A DNA stretch of 54,115 bases from Bacteroidota bacterium (lineage in GTDB: Bacteria > Bacteroidota > Ignavibacteria > Ignavibacteriales > Melioribacteraceae): the NCBI GenBank assembly GCA_021824635.1, contig JAKAKD010000064.1:1-54115 (forward strand). Reading direction: 5' to 3'. The position numbers and the translations under genes were made by a program. Position 1 is the stretch's first letter; the number at the start of each line of letters is the position of its first letter. Shown in pieces: positions 34,029 through 43,449 of the stretch. The notes under the pieces were generated by a model that saw nothing but the letters and a program-made list of their open reading frames with translations, made no database searches and was not told where the DNA came from.

Positions 34029-35270
34029 TTATTTTCCTCCAATAGTTTCCAGTAAAAGATGTTCCAGATTTCTAGATAACTCTTCAGCATTAACTGCAGG
34101 GAAAGATTTCATATCTTTATCAAAAATGGTGAAGTTATTTTGAACATCATCCGATGTTCGGTTTGATTGATCGTTCGACACAACATAATCACTGTTGGAA
34201 CTATTCATTAATTTTTTAACAGCTCTGTTTCTTTCCTCGCCGTCAAAAGTATTTGTAAACTTGAATACAATCAGTAAAATATTTTTATTCTTCGAGTATG
34301 ACTTCAGTCTATCGGCAATCTTAAAATTCCGCTTGAGATTAATAACCAGCCGATCATTTTCCGAATCAATCTTTTTATCGACCGGTGCTAATAGCTTTTT
34401 CCCATTCAGTTCAATTGTCTCTAACGAATAATCACTCACTGCCGCAAGATGAATCACACAATCAAAATCATTTTCAGATAGGACACATTCCAATTTTTGG
34501 TTGAGATCATTAAAACTCTCAAATAGAATTTTATCACAACCCGATGGCGTTATAGTTACATGTTTTGCGAGAAAACAAGTTACAGTGTGACCTTTTCTGG
34601 AAAAGTAATCGGCAATTACAGCACCCGTTCTTCCGGTGCTTAAATTTGTGATGAAGCGAACTCCGTCAATGCTTTCTTTTGTTCCTCCTGCCGTCACTAA
34701 AACTTTCAATCTCTTTACCAGCGTTACATTTTTAGGAATTGAACGCAGAATATATTCGAAGATTTCGTCCGGTTCGAGTAGTTTGCCTTTACCGATATCT
34801 CCGCAAGCAAGGTAACCTTCAGCAGTTGGCAAAATTTTAACTCCCCATTCTTCAAGTTTTTTTAACGAGCTTTGAGTTGCCGGATGTTGGTACATCAAAG
34901 TGTTCATTGCCGGAACAATGAGAAACGGTTTTGTCCAATCATGTGCAAGAAATAACGAAGTCAGGAGATTGTCTGCAATTCCGTTTGCCATTTTGTTTAT
35001 TGTATTTGCCGATGCCGGGCAAACAATTGCCAAATCAGCCCATTTCACAAGATTGATGTGATTCATCATCTCGCCTTCGGCGAAAGAATCGGTATAGACA
35101 GAATGACCGGTTAACCCTTCAAGTGTTGCCTTGCCGATAAATTTCAGTGCGTTTTCTGTCGCAATAACTATCACTTCAAAATCATTCTGCATAAGTTTCG
35201 AAATCAAGTATGCACTTTTATATGCAGCTATAGAACCTGTAATACCGAAAAGAATTTTATATTTTGACAT
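34029..35270 (-). CDS. coaBC: Bifunctional phosphopantothenoylcysteine decarboxylase/phosphopantothenate-cysteine ligase
   Basis: This 413-residue fusion has CoaC (about 1-185) at its N-terminus: [11 protein letters not shown], the flavoprotein motif [28 protein letters not shown] and the catalytic-Cys segment [11 protein letters not shown]. The CoaB ligase follows (about 190-413; [29 protein letters not shown]). It condenses 4'-phosphopantothenate with cysteine and decarboxylates the product to 4'-phosphopantetheine. Its start overlaps the panC end by 14 bp and its end carries the coaX ribosome site. Length is typical. Confidence 0.96.
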   Translation of the reverse strand: MSKYKILFGITGSIAAYKSAYLISKLMQNDFEVIVIATENALKFIGKATLEGLTGHSVYTDSFAEGEMMNHINLVKWADLAIVCPASANTINKMANGIADNLLTSLFLAHDWTKPFLIVPAMNTLMYQHPATQSSLKKLEEWGVKILPTAEGYLACGDIGKGKLLEPDEIFEYILRSIPKNVTLVKRLKVLVTAGGTKESIDGVRFITNLSTGRTGAVIADYFSRKGHTVTCFLAKHVTITPSGCDKILFESFNDLNQKLECVLSENDFDCVIHLAAVSDYSLETIELNGKKLLAPVDKKIDSENDRLVINLKRNFKIADRLKSYSKNKNILLIVFKFTNTFDGEERNRAVKKLMNSSNSDYVVSNDQSNRTSDDVQNNFTIFDKDMKSFPAVNAEELSRNLEHLLLETIGGK

Positions 35271-36024
35271 TATCGATCAACCTCACTTTTCCAAGATGAA
35301 CCGCACCAAACCTTCTGCCATCAATTTCTTCAATGTAATCTACTTTGAATCCAAGATTTTCTAATTCAGCTTTGATTTGCTGCGGCAATTTATTTGATTG
35401 CAGCAGTTTTGAAAATTTAACTGCATGTTCTCTCTCTTCAGATTTCAGCAAAAGATTTCTGGAACTCATAGCGAGACCATCGTCTTCACGCACAGTCGGG
35501 CAAGGAATAATTTCAACGTCCAAAAAGAAAGCTCTACACATTCCGTCAATTAATTTGTATTGCTGATAATCTTTCTCTCCGAAGTATGCTCGATCAGCCC
35601 GAATAATATTTAGTAATTTCAAAACAACAGTTAGAACTCCGTCGAAATGCCCCGGACGGTATTCACCGCATAAAATTTTACTCAGCTCATTTTCTATAAC
35701 GCGGTACTTGAAATTATCGGAATAGATTTCTTTGTAATCCGGGTAGAAGAGGAAATCAACTTTCAAGTCTTCCAGCATCCGAAAATCTTTCTCAAACGTT
35801 CGGGGATAGTTTAGTAAATCTTTGGGATCATTAAATTGAATTGGATTTACAAAGATGCTGACTACCGATAAATCATTTTCCTTAACGCATTTTTCAATTA
35901 AAGATGAATGACCCGCATGTAGAGCGCCCATTGTTGGTACAAAGCCAATTTTTTTTTCTTTATGTGCATCCGATTTTTTTAGCTGTTTCCATTCGGAAGC
36001 TGTTTTGATAATTTCTGTCATCAA
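35257..36024 (-). CDS. panC: Pantothenate synthetase
   Basis: This 255-residue PanC joins pantoate and beta-alanine with ATP. It has the nucleotidyltransferase HxGH motif HAGH (residues 36-39) after GFVPTMGAL, FVNPIQFN, the pantoate-site CGEYRPGHFDGVLTVV, YFGEKDYQQ and the KMSKS-equivalent MSSRN. It is about 25 residues shorter than many PanCs at the C-terminus. The start overlaps the panB stop by 4 bp (two ATGs in a row; the first is used here). Confidence 0.96.
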   Translation of the reverse strand: MMTEIIKTASEWKQLKKSDAHKEKKIGFVPTMGALHAGHSSLIEKCVKENDLSVVSIFVNPIQFNDPKDLLNYPRTFEKDFRMLEDLKVDFLFYPDYKEIYSDNFKYRVIENELSKILCGEYRPGHFDGVLTVVLKLLNIIRADRAYFGEKDYQQYKLIDGMCRAFFLDVEIIPCPTVREDDGLAMSSRNLLLKSEEREHAVKFSKLLQSNKLPQQIKAELENLGFKVDYIEEIDGRRFGAVHLGKVRLIDNVKI

Positions 36025-36809
36025 TAACTCTCGTTTGGCTGCGGAAATTTATTTTCTTTGACGTCCTTATTAAAATTATTCAGCGCACCTTGTATCAAGT
36101 CGTAGCCGTCTAAATATTTTCTTACAAACTTAGGATTAAAATTCTTATTCAGTCCCAACAAATCCTGAAGCACAAGAACTTGTCCTGAAGTAAAAGTACC
36201 TGCGCCAATTCCAATCGTTGGAATTTCCAATTCATCTGTAATTTTTTTTGCAGCTTCAGCGGGAATCATTTCCAACACTATAGAAAAACAGCCGGCTTGC
36301 TGAAGCAATAGAGAGTCTTGAAATATTTTTTTTGCAGCAAGCTCATCTTTTCCTTGCAGCTTAAATCCACCGAGCTGATGAACCGACTGCGGCGTTAAAC
36401 CAAGATGCCCCATCACGGGCACACCGGATTTAACAAGATGTTCAATCATTTCAAGATTGCCATCGGCTCCTTCAATCTTAACCGCTTGCGCGCCTGCCTT
36501 CATAAATCTATCAACCGATTCCATCAAGTAACTAAGATTTTTTCTATGAGCAAGAAAAGGTAAATCTCCAATGAGAAATTTATTTTTCAATCCGCGCTTA
36601 ACTGCTTCAATGTGATAACACATCATTTCTAATTCGGCGTTCACAGTAGTTTCGAAACCATGCATAACCATTGCCGCGCTGTCTCCAACTAAAACCGCAT
36701 CTATGTCGCTTTCATCAATAATCCGGGCAGACCAATAATCGTAACACGTAACGAGAGAAATTTTTTTCTTCTCATTTTTCATTATCTGAAAATCTTGAAT
36801 TGTTTTCAT
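36021..36809 (-). CDS. panB: 3-methyl-2-oxobutanoate hydroxymethyltransferase (ketopantoate hydroxymethyltransferase)
   Basis: This 262-residue PanB adds a hydroxymethyl group from methylene-THF to 2-oxoisovalerate, giving ketopantoate. Magnesium ligands D43 (VGDSAAMVMHG) and D82 (GDLPFL) are present, with KIEGADG, MGHLGLTPQSVHQLGGF and the IGIGAG motif. The start codon overlaps the stop of the DUF2520 gene by 4 bp and the end overlaps panC by 4 bp, a strictly coupled arrangement. Confidence 0.97.
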   Translation of the reverse strand: MKTIQDFQIMKNEKKKISLVTCYDYWSARIIDESDIDAVLVGDSAAMVMHGFETTVNAELEMMCYHIEAVKRGLKNKFLIGDLPFLAHRKNLSYLMESVDRFMKAGAQAVKIEGADGNLEMIEHLVKSGVPVMGHLGLTPQSVHQLGGFKLQGKDELAAKKIFQDSLLLQQAGCFSIVLEMIPAEAAKKITDELEIPTIGIGAGTFTSGQVLVLQDLLGLNKNFNPKFVRKYLDGYDLIQGALNNFNKDVKENKFPQPNESY

Positions 36810-37540
36810 CGCTTACTCTTCTCAAAAAGTTTTATAAAGGATTTATAGACGTCTTCAAGCGGAGAATTTTTCAGTTGACGCAAGTGTCGTTCGATTGTTT
36901 TTGTATCGCCTCTTTTTAACGGACCGGTAAGCGGATCATTCGACTTAATGAGATTTTCTGAAATAGAGACAAGGAATTGATGCGCTGCCTCGCTGGGCAA
37001 GAGTAAATCATCTTTTAGATAATTAAAAAAATTCTGCCACAAGATCGTTGTAAAATTTCCGGCAATACTGCACCACGCATGATAAAGTTCTTTTTCCTCT
37101 TTATAAATCTCGAAGTTAGGATTTTGTAATTGCGGAAATAATTCATGGAAATTTTTTCTTCCCTTTTCAGTTACAAAAGGAATTGATTTGTAAAACCGGA
37201 GGTCGAATAAAACTTCTGAAAAACTTGCAAGCGGATGCGCGCTTTCTGCTTCTTCAATTGATAGAACGCCGGAACAATGAATCCAAATTAATTGAGGCGA
37301 AATCTTACTTTTATACTCGCGTATAAAATTTTCTATCTGATCGTCTCGGATCAACAACAAAATTCGATCTACCGATTCAGACTGGTTAGAAAGTTTGACG
37401 AACTCAAATAGATTTTCGCGGACACATTGAATGTAAGAAACGCCGAGTAGATCAAAGTAATGGAGGAAATGTTTGGCAAGCCGTCCGTTGCCAACGATAA
37501 AATATTTAGGTTTGCCGCTTTTGTTAGGTACCTGTCCCAA
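36806..37540 (-). CDS. Rossmann-fold DUF2520 protein, candidate ketopantoate reductase
   Basis: A 244-residue protein from a TTG start with AAAGGA about 8 bp upstream. The N-terminal Rossmann domain has the GxGxxA-type loop FIVGNGRLAKHF (about 14-25) and an ILLLIRDDQI strand. The C-terminal DUF2520 domain has the AWCSIAGNFTTILW helix and the GPLKRGDTKTIERHL motif. This is the 6-phosphogluconate/ketopantoate-reductase-like fold class. As the first gene of an operon with panB, panC, coaBC and coaX it could supply the missing ketopantoate-to-pantoate step. I recall an alternative reductase, PanG, from other bacteria, but its relation to this protein needs checking. Confidence 0.85.
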   Translation of the reverse strand: MGQVPNKSGKPKYFIVGNGRLAKHFLHYFDLLGVSYIQCVRENLFEFVKLSNQSESVDRILLLIRDDQIENFIREYKSKISPQLIWIHCSGVLSIEEAESAHPLASFSEVLFDLRFYKSIPFVTEKGRKNFHELFPQLQNPNFEIYKEEKELYHAWCSIAGNFTTILWQNFFNYLKDDLLLPSEAAHQFLVSISENLIKSNDPLTGPLKRGDTKTIERHLRQLKNSPLEDVYKSFIKLFEKSKR

Positions 37541-37944
37541 AGATCAAGTCCTTTAAAAAATTTACAATTAAAAGTAACCGTCCGAATCTTGGATCAGTTC
37601 TAAATGATAAAATTTTCTATGGAGAAAATAGTTTTATTTTTTCAATCAAGCAAAAATTGTTAATCATTATTCTTGAAGCGTATCTAATGACATAGTCATC
37701 CCTATGGGAAAAGGTCTTTTATGCAATTTTACTATATGAATACAAACCCAATTCAAAATATTTTTATTTTAGATATACCTTTTTAGAGTAGACTCATGGA
37801 TGTTTCAGCCAATTCTTGTTTCTGTTTCCGCTCTCCCGAGAAAATGCCTTCGGGATTGCTCATAATCTTGATCTTCTCGAAAAGAGTAATGCCGAAGGCA
37901 TCCCTCTGGGAGAATATAAACACGATTATGAGCAAGAAAAATTT
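37541..37944. other. 404-bp intergenic region holding an interleaved inverted-repeat structure
   Basis: The spacer between the permease stop and the pantothenate operon start on the same strand holds no gene. The right half (37832-37934) carries two overlapping inverted repeats, annotated separately. The left half is AT-rich and must carry the promoter of the pantothenate operon; no clear TAnnTTTG box was seen. Confidence 0.5.
37832..37934. repeat. Two interleaved inverted repeats (pseudoknot-like order A-B-A'-B')
   Basis: Arm A is TCTCCC (37832-37837) plus ATGCCTTCGG (37844-37853), pairing with CCGAAGGCAT (37892-37901) plus GGGAGA (37908-37913). Arm B is TGCTCATAATC (37857-37867), pairing perfectly with GATTATGAGCA (37924-37934). 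B starts inside the loop of A and ends outside it. It lies 10 bp beyond the permease stop, in the 3' region of the export operon. Arm B uses the same vocabulary as the GATCAN hexamer tracts. Confidence 0.8.
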
Positions 37945-39114
37945 TTATCCCCCTCTCAAAGCACTCACTATATTTAATCTCGCCGCGCGTACTGATGGCA
38001 GGAATCCGCCTACAAAACCCATTACCACAGCAAAGATGAATGATGAAATCACAATTGACGGCGACAATGCAAACGAAAACGATAACTCGGCAAATGAACT
38101 AAAATTCAAAGTTGATACTGTAAAAAATTGCAAGAAGGATGCAAAGAATAATCCAACTACTGCACCAATCAGTGAGATAAAAAGAGCTTCTGTTAAGAAT
38201 GCAATTAAAATACTTCTTCTGCTGAAACCAAGCGAGCGCATCGTTCCGATTTCAACTGTACGGTTTGCAACTGCGGAATACATTGTTATCATGGCGCCAA
38301 TAATTGCCCCGATGCTGAATATGACAGTTATAAATATTCCAAGTACGCGAATAAAAGTGGCAAGGAACTCCGATTGCTCTTCAAAAAATTTCTGCTCTAT
38401 TTTCGGCTCGAATTGTACAAGACGGCGGTCTGTCTCAAATGCTCGTTTACATTTTTCAAAGTTATCTATGTTATCAAGCTTAAATGTAAGTGTAGATACA
38501 GAGCTTCCTCGATTGAAAGCGTTAAGCAGTTGATCGGAATCTCCCCATAACTCTGAATCAAAACCACTTCCGTTGGATTCAAAAATTCCTACAATTGACC
38601 AATAGTCGCCAGCAAATTTTACTTTACTTCCAATCTGGGCACCGAGAAACTTTTTGGAAATCGCTTCACCCACAATCAGTTCACGCAATGATGGATTAAA
38701 CATTCTTCCTTCTTTAATTTTTATCTGCGGACGAAGCAGAGTAACTTCTTGTGAAACTCCTCGCACAGTAACATTACTCATACCGCCCTTTTTTATCTCA
38801 AGATTTATTACCACAACCGGTTCTTCAGAAATTATCTGTTTACCATTTGAATCTTTTGCAATAAATGGGAGAGTCCTGATCACGTTACGTGTATCGCCGT
38901 CAATAATACTTGAGATTTCACCATTAGAAGCTTTTCTTGTAACCATCACATTATCCGGTGCACCGGTTGCAACCAAAGTTTTTTGTACACCGTAAGCCAT
39001 CATTAAGACAGCAGCAAAAACAAATACAACCAACGCAATACCGGTAACTGTAATTGTAGTTGTAAGTTTTCTAGTTTTAAAACTTTTTAGAACATATTTG
39101 AATGGAACTGCCAT
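37945..39114 (-). CDS. FtsX/MacB-like ABC transporter permease (second permease)
   Basis: This 389-residue permease has one N-terminal transmembrane helix (about 20-42), a large periplasmic MacB_PCD domain (about 45-255) and three C-terminal helices (about 265-290, 318-345, 355-380). That is the topology of the FtsX/MacB/LolC group. It ends in the RAARLNIVSALRGG type motif. It has no ATPase domain and works with the ATPase two genes upstream. It is the last gene of a four-gene minus-strand unit: adaptor, ATPase and two permeases. GAGG precedes the ATG. Confidence 0.92.
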   Translation of the reverse strand: MAVPFKYVLKSFKTRKLTTTITVTGIALVVFVFAAVLMMAYGVQKTLVATGAPDNVMVTRKASNGEISSIIDGDTRNVIRTLPFIAKDSNGKQIISEEPVVVINLEIKKGGMSNVTVRGVSQEVTLLRPQIKIKEGRMFNPSLRELIVGEAISKKFLGAQIGSKVKFAGDYWSIVGIFESNGSGFDSELWGDSDQLLNAFNRGSSVSTLTFKLDNIDNFEKCKRAFETDRRLVQFEPKIEQKFFEEQSEFLATFIRVLGIFITVIFSIGAIIGAMITMYSAVANRTVEIGTMRSLGFSRRSILIAFLTEALFISLIGAVVGLFFASFLQFFTVSTLNFSSFAELSFSFALSPSIVISSFIFAVVMGFVGGFLPSVRAARLNIVSALRGG

Positions 39115-39131
39115 GTTTACCTCTTTTTGTC

Positions 39132-39211
39132 ATTCCGCACTTGATGCGGAATCTATTTAGACTAGATTTCAGTTTCCGTTGGGATGACTTTTTTATTATT
39201 AAAAGTCATCC
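39132..39211. repeat. Two hairpins in the spacer between the permease genes
   Basis: ATTCCGCA/TGCGGAAT (39132-39139, 39145-39152) is followed by GGATGACTTTT/AAAAGTCATCC (39182-39192, 39201-39211). The latter overlaps the stop of the first permease gene. The sequence style (GTCATTCC-GC...GC-GGAATCT) is that of a dispersed REP-like repeat. Confidence 0.7.
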
Positions 39212-40363
39212 TACAAATCTAAATCCATCTACAATTTTTGTATGAAGCGCTCTCTGAATCGGGAATATTGATGCCAATACTCCTATCAATAAAGCCGAAC
39301 TTGCCGCAAGAATAATTGTAATCGGTTCAATGAAGAAGAACGGAAAAAATCCTTTCGGCATTACCTGTTCAAAACCGGAAACGATGGGGTAAAGCAAAAA
39401 GATTCCGATGCCTGCACCAATGCATGAGATCAGCATTGATTCGCCAAGTATCAATCCCGTTAAATGATAAGCGGAAAAACCGAGAGTTTTAAATACTGCA
39501 TATTCCCTTGTCCTTTCTCGGGCAGACATTACCATAGTATTGGCAAGAACCAGCATAATAATTCCAATAATAGCAAACGACATAAAATTCATTGCGGTGA
39601 TAATCGCTCCGGAAGCAGAAACAAATCCTTGAGTAAATGCTTTTTCAGTTTCGGTTTTTGTTTCAGCGGTTGAGTTCTTGAATAGTGCATCAATCTGTTC
39701 GGATATCTGAGCTGAGTTATTCGTATTATCTATTTTGACTATATACCAAAAAACCTGATCGCCTCTTACTGGTGTTTCCTGTTTAATTCTTTCATTCAAA
39801 TAATCCCAATGAAAAAGCATCTGTGTAGCATCCGTGTTTTTATTTTTAGGAAGATAAATTCCACTTACAACAAATTCCCATCTTCCCGGGAAAATATCAC
39901 CGTCAAGAACAATGATGTCTCCAACCTTAAATTTGTACTGATCTGCAATTGACTTTCCTACAATACAGCCGTTTCTTTCTTTTTTATACTTATCTAAATC
40001 ATTTTTTGAGACCATAAATTCAGGATATAGATCAAAATAATTATCGTCAATTGCCATTCGCGCAAAGAAATTACTTTTGTCTTTGTAAGTACCGCCGAAC
40101 CATGCAGCTCCGCAGACTTCCTTAACACCAGAAACTGATTCAATTTTGGTTTTGTACGCTAACGGAAGCGGGAATATAAAAGAAACCGCCTGACGCGTTA
40201 TCAATCGATCCGCGCCCGCAGCATCAATGCTTGAATCCCAGATTGTAACCACTGTTCTCAACAACCCGTAAGCGATTACCGCAATCGCGATTCCAAAAAT
40301 TGTTAATGAGGTTCTGAGTTTATGCCGAAGTGCGTTCTTAAAAATCAATTTGAAAATTTTCAT
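39206..40363 (-). CDS. FtsX/MacB-like ABC transporter permease (first permease)
   Basis: A 385-residue permease of the same topology as its downstream neighbour: a helix at about 12-35, a MacB_PCD-like periplasmic domain (about 38-250) and three C-terminal helices (about 258-285, 308-335, 345-368). The two share the fold but are clearly different proteins, so the exporter is probably a heterodimer, as in LolCE-type systems. GGAGG precedes the ATG. The start lies 8 bp after the ATPase gene. Confidence 0.92.
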   Translation of the reverse strand: MKIFKLIFKNALRHKLRTSLTIFGIAIAVIAYGLLRTVVTIWDSSIDAAGADRLITRQAVSFIFPLPLAYKTKIESVSGVKEVCGAAWFGGTYKDKSNFFARMAIDDNYFDLYPEFMVSKNDLDKYKKERNGCIVGKSIADQYKFKVGDIIVLDGDIFPGRWEFVVSGIYLPKNKNTDATQMLFHWDYLNERIKQETPVRGDQVFWYIVKIDNTNNSAQISEQIDALFKNSTAETKTETEKAFTQGFVSASGAIITAMNFMSFAIIGIIMLVLANTMVMSARERTREYAVFKTLGFSAYHLTGLILGESMLISCIGAGIGIFLLYPIVSGFEQVMPKGFFPFFFIEPITIILAASSALLIGVLASIFPIQRALHTKIVDGFRFVG

Positions 40364-40371
40364 TTGGCCTC

Positions 40372-41043
40372 CTAAACCAGGTCGCCTTTTTCTAGATGAA
40401 GCAGTCGCGTCGCTTTTTCCGCCGCATGAGGATCGTGAGTTACCATTACAATTGTTTTCTTAAATTCTTTGTTAAGACGTTCCATAAGAGTAAGAATTTC
40501 CTGTGCAGAAGTTTTATCAAGATCGCCTGTCGGCTCATCGGCAACAAGAATTACAGGATCTGTAACTATTGCACGGGCTATAGCAACACGTTGTTCCTGT
40601 CCACCAGAGAGTTGCTTAGGATAATGATGAATTCTATCACCAAGTCCAACAATACTAAGCACATTCTCAACATGCTTTCTTCTTTCTGATTTTGAAAGTT
40701 TTGTGAGCAACAAAGGAAGTTCAACATTTTCAAATGCAGTAAGAACTGGAATCAAATTATAGAATTGGAATACAAATCCAACACTAGCAGAACGCCATTT
40801 TGCCAAGCCGGATTCGTTCAACTTTGCTATGTCTGTACCCGCGACATTTAATTCCCCTTTGGAAGGACGATCGATCCCGGCAATAAGATTAAGTAATGTG
40901 GTCTTACCGGAACCAGATGGCCCCATTAAAGCCAGAAATTCTCCTTCTTTAACATTCAGTGTTAAATCATGAAGGACAGGAATTTCCAAACTGTTTCTCC
41001 AATACGATTTTGAAACATTCTTTATTTGAATTATTACTGACAT
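40372..41043 (-). CDS. MacB/LolD-type ABC transporter ATP-binding protein
   Basis: This 223-residue ATPase has Walker [10 protein letters not shown] (41-49), a Q-loop ([10 protein letters not shown]), the signature [14 protein letters not shown], Walker [14 protein letters not shown] and a switch His (MVTHD). It belongs to the lipoprotein-release/macrolide-export (LolD/MacB) class and energises the two FtsX-type permeases encoded downstream. AGGAG precedes the ATG. The gene starts 26 bp after the adaptor gene. Confidence 0.95.
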   Translation of the reverse strand: MSVIIQIKNVSKSYWRNSLEIPVLHDLTLNVKEGEFLALMGPSGSGKTTLLNLIAGIDRPSKGELNVAGTDIAKLNESGLAKWRSASVGFVFQFYNLIPVLTAFENVELPLLLTKLSKSERRKHVENVLSIVGLGDRIHHYPKQLSGGQEQRVAIARAIVTDPVILVADEPTGDLDKTSAQEILTLMERLNKEFKKTIVMVTHDPHAAEKATRLLHLEKGDLV

Positions 41044-41069
41044 ATTTTCTCCTGCATTTCTTAAAACTT

Positions 41070-42263
41070 TTATTTCACTTTTACTTTTACACCGTCATTT
41101 ATTTTTTCATCAACTCCCTCGATGATTTTCTCCCCATTCATTAAACCGTTTTTTATTTCTATATATGAGCCGAGTTCTCTTCCAAGTGTAACGGGAATTT
41201 CAACTACTTTATCGTCTCTGACTATGAAAACCACTTTTTTATCATTACGCGTTGCAACCGAACTTATTGGAACAACGAGAAATTGTTTTGTTTCTTCAAT
41301 CTTCTCATTCTTCGAATTTTCATTTAAGAAAATTACTTTTGCGCTCATTTCGGGCAGAACTCTTTGATCGTAATTTTTGAATCCAACCTTCACCATGACA
41401 GTTGCTTTGGAACGGTCTGCAGTCGGAACAATTTTAGCAACATAACCCGGATAAGCATTGTCAGGATACGCGTCAAGCCGGATTTCACAATTTTGATTGA
41501 TATTAATTTTTTCTATGTTCGATTCAGAAACATCAATTTCAGCTTGAAGAGAAGTCATATCTGCCATTAAAACAACCGCGCCTTTTGAATTTATTCCCGC
41601 ACCAAGCGGCGCTACAACTTCGCCCACATCGGCATTTTTTGTAAGAACCGTTCCGTTGAATGGTGCGCGTATTAAAGTATTTTCCATTGCAACTTCGGCA
41701 CCTTGTAGTAGAGCTTTTGCAACTTCAATTGATGCAAGGACACGGTTATACTTTGATTGCGCTCCATCCAATTCCATTTGAGAAGCAGAGCCGGATTTAA
41801 ATAAACTTTGGTAACGTTTATAGTTGTTGTCAGCATCGGTAAGATCAGCTTGATTTAGTTTTAAATTTGCTTTTGCCTGTTCTAACTGAGCTTTAATATC
41901 GCTATCGTCAATCCTTGCAATCACCTGATCTTTTTGAACGCGGTCTCCTTCAACAACGCCAAGATAAACTAAACGCCCGGTTCCTTTTGATGCTACGGCG
42001 GCTTTTCTCTGAGCAACAACATATCCGCTTGCAGTTAACACGGCATTTGTTTGCGCGGGTGATTGTAAAGTTACGGATGTTAGTTTCACTTCGATAGACG
42101 GGTTGGTAAAAGATCTCCATGCGAAATAAATTACGAATAAGAGAATAATTATTCCCGTAACCGTTGCAATCATCTTAATCATCTTACCACGCTGTTCAGG
42201 ATTTTTAAGTTTTGTGTCTCTGTCAATTTTTAATGATGATAAATCTGCGTTTTTAGTTTCCAC
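41070..42263 (-). CDS. HlyD/MacA-type periplasmic adaptor protein
   Basis: This 397-residue membrane-fusion protein starts at GTG. It has one N-terminal transmembrane segment (about 29-50), a biotinyl-lipoyl-like half (ASKGTGRLVYLGVVEGDRV), a helical hairpin (about 120-180), the second lipoyl half with LIRAPFNGTVL, a beta-barrel and a C-terminal MP domain. It should connect the FtsX-type permease pair to an outer-membrane channel; no TolC-like gene is in the window. With the ATPase and permeases it forms a MacAB-like exporter whose substrate (lipid, peptide, drug) is not evident. Confidence 0.93.
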   Translation of the reverse strand: METKNADLSSLKIDRDTKLKNPEQRGKMIKMIATVTGIIILLFVIYFAWRSFTNPSIEVKLTSVTLQSPAQTNAVLTASGYVVAQRKAAVASKGTGRLVYLGVVEGDRVQKDQVIARIDDSDIKAQLEQAKANLKLNQADLTDADNNYKRYQSLFKSGSASQMELDGAQSKYNRVLASIEVAKALLQGAEVAMENTLIRAPFNGTVLTKNADVGEVVAPLGAGINSKGAVVLMADMTSLQAEIDVSESNIEKININQNCEIRLDAYPDNAYPGYVAKIVPTADRSKATVMVKVGFKNYDQRVLPEMSAKVIFLNENSKNEKIEETKQFLVVPISSVATRNDKKVVFIVRDDKVVEIPVTLGRELGSYIEIKNGLMNGEKIIEGVDEKINDGVKVKVK

Positions 42264-42455
42264 TTTTATACTCTTTTATTATAATATTTTTCGGTTTGAT
42301 GAAATAATTGCACCGAAATTATGAATTCCTGATTAGTCATACAAGCAAATCATTCAATTTTTACAAGCTTAATGCCAATCAAAGATATTATAGTCTTGTG
42401 TCCATCTATGTTTCAGAACAAAAATAAAATGTTATAGAATGAGGAATAATAAAAA

Positions 42456-42488
42456 ATCGGTGAGTAGCGGATAATAATCGGTGAATAG
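42456..42488. repeat. Short direct repeat ATCGGTGARTAG
   Basis: ATCGGTGAGTAG (42456-42467) and ATCGGTGAATAG (42477-42488) are 21 bp apart, start to start, with GCGGATAATA between them, in the spacer between the T9SS cargo gene and the adaptor gene. They resemble the other short phased repeats of this window; no function is evident. Confidence 0.6.
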
Positions 42489-42504
42489 AATTTTTTGAAT
42501 AAAA

Positions 42505-43419
42505 CTATTTGATCAGCAATAACTTTTTAGTCTGAGAAAAATTTCCGGCAGTTAATGTGTAGAAGTAAACTCCGCTTGCAAAATTACTTCCATCAAAAAT
42601 AACTTCATAACTTCCCGGTTGTTTTTCTTCGTTAACAAGAGTAACTATTTTATTCCCAAGTGTATCAAATACTTTTAGTGTTACATATTGCAGAGACGTT
42701 GCATGCAACTTCACTACGGTAGGTATTGAAAATCTTATTATTGTTGTTGGATTGAAAGGATTAGGATAGTTTTGAGAAAGTTGGAATGAGAATGGTGCTT
42801 CAGTTTCCTCTTTTCTATTCATTAAAGTTCCGTATTCTTTCCCATTAATTTTTGCATAAACTAAGTCATAAGTGTTTCCCGTGCAAGCAACTATACACAT
42901 ATGATTCGATTGGGAATAAATGCCAATATTCATGGCCATCCTCCAGTGAAAATCGTTACCATTCGTTGTAATTGGACTTCCAATCATTCTGGTTTTTCTT
43001 ACTTCGGAAAAAACGGTTTGATCTGAAATATCCCAACAAATCATTCCTTGAAAATGATCATTAAGCTGGGAAAATAAGCTGTCAATTTTTTCTTCAGGAG
43101 AAACGTATTTATAAACTATTCCACTTACTGTATCAATTCTAATAAACACACTTTCTAAATTTTTGATCTCATCGTAAGTAAATGGGGGTTGTTCAATAAG
43201 AAAATATCTTTTCCCGTTTGTTAAAAGAGTATCTGCCAGAACTATTTTAGATAGATAAGAAGTTTTGTTTTGATAATTAGGCGGCTGATATGTGATCTTA
43301 TACTGCCATACGTCTCCAACATGAAGCGGGTAAAAATTAATTGCCGGATTAACTTGCGAGTTTACAATTTGCGGTAAAAAACAAATGAGTACGAATAAAA
43401 AAGTTTTGATTGTTTTCAA
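42505..43419 (-). CDS. Secreted protein with T9SS C-terminal sorting domain
   Basis: A 304-residue protein from a TTG start at 43419 (MKTIKTFLFVLICFLPQIVNS signal peptide). A TTG four codons upstream (43431) is an alternative; the promoter position leaves a more plausible leader with 43419. The middle part (YPLHVGDVWQYKI, YFLIEQPPF) has no recognised catalytic motif and resembles uncharacterised surface proteins of this group. The end is a Por/T9SS sorting domain (NYPNPFNPTT, VFDTLGNKIVTLVNEEKQPG, FASGVYFYTLTAG, KKLLLIK). It is therefore secreted across the outer membrane by the type IX system. Confidence 0.8.
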   Translation of the reverse strand: MKTIKTFLFVLICFLPQIVNSQVNPAINFYPLHVGDVWQYKITYQPPNYQNKTSYLSKIVLADTLLTNGKRYFLIEQPPFTYDEIKNLESVFIRIDTVSGIVYKYVSPEEKIDSLFSQLNDHFQGMICWDISDQTVFSEVRKTRMIGSPITTNGNDFHWRMAMNIGIYSQSNHMCIVACTGNTYDLVYAKINGKEYGTLMNRKEETEAPFSFQLSQNYPNPFNPTTIIRFSIPTVVKLHATSLQYVTLKVFDTLGNKIVTLVNEEKQPGSYEVIFDGSNFASGVYFYTLTAGNFSQTKKLLLIK

Positions 43420-43449
43420 TTCCCCATCCAAAAAATATTTGGGTTAGAT

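Noticed and set aside
37796-38533. Long plus-strand open frame of 245 codons
   Set aside because: It runs antisense to the permease gene at 37945-39114 and through the inverted-repeat region. Its composition (Lys/Ile/Thr-rich, no domain) is that of a shadow frame.
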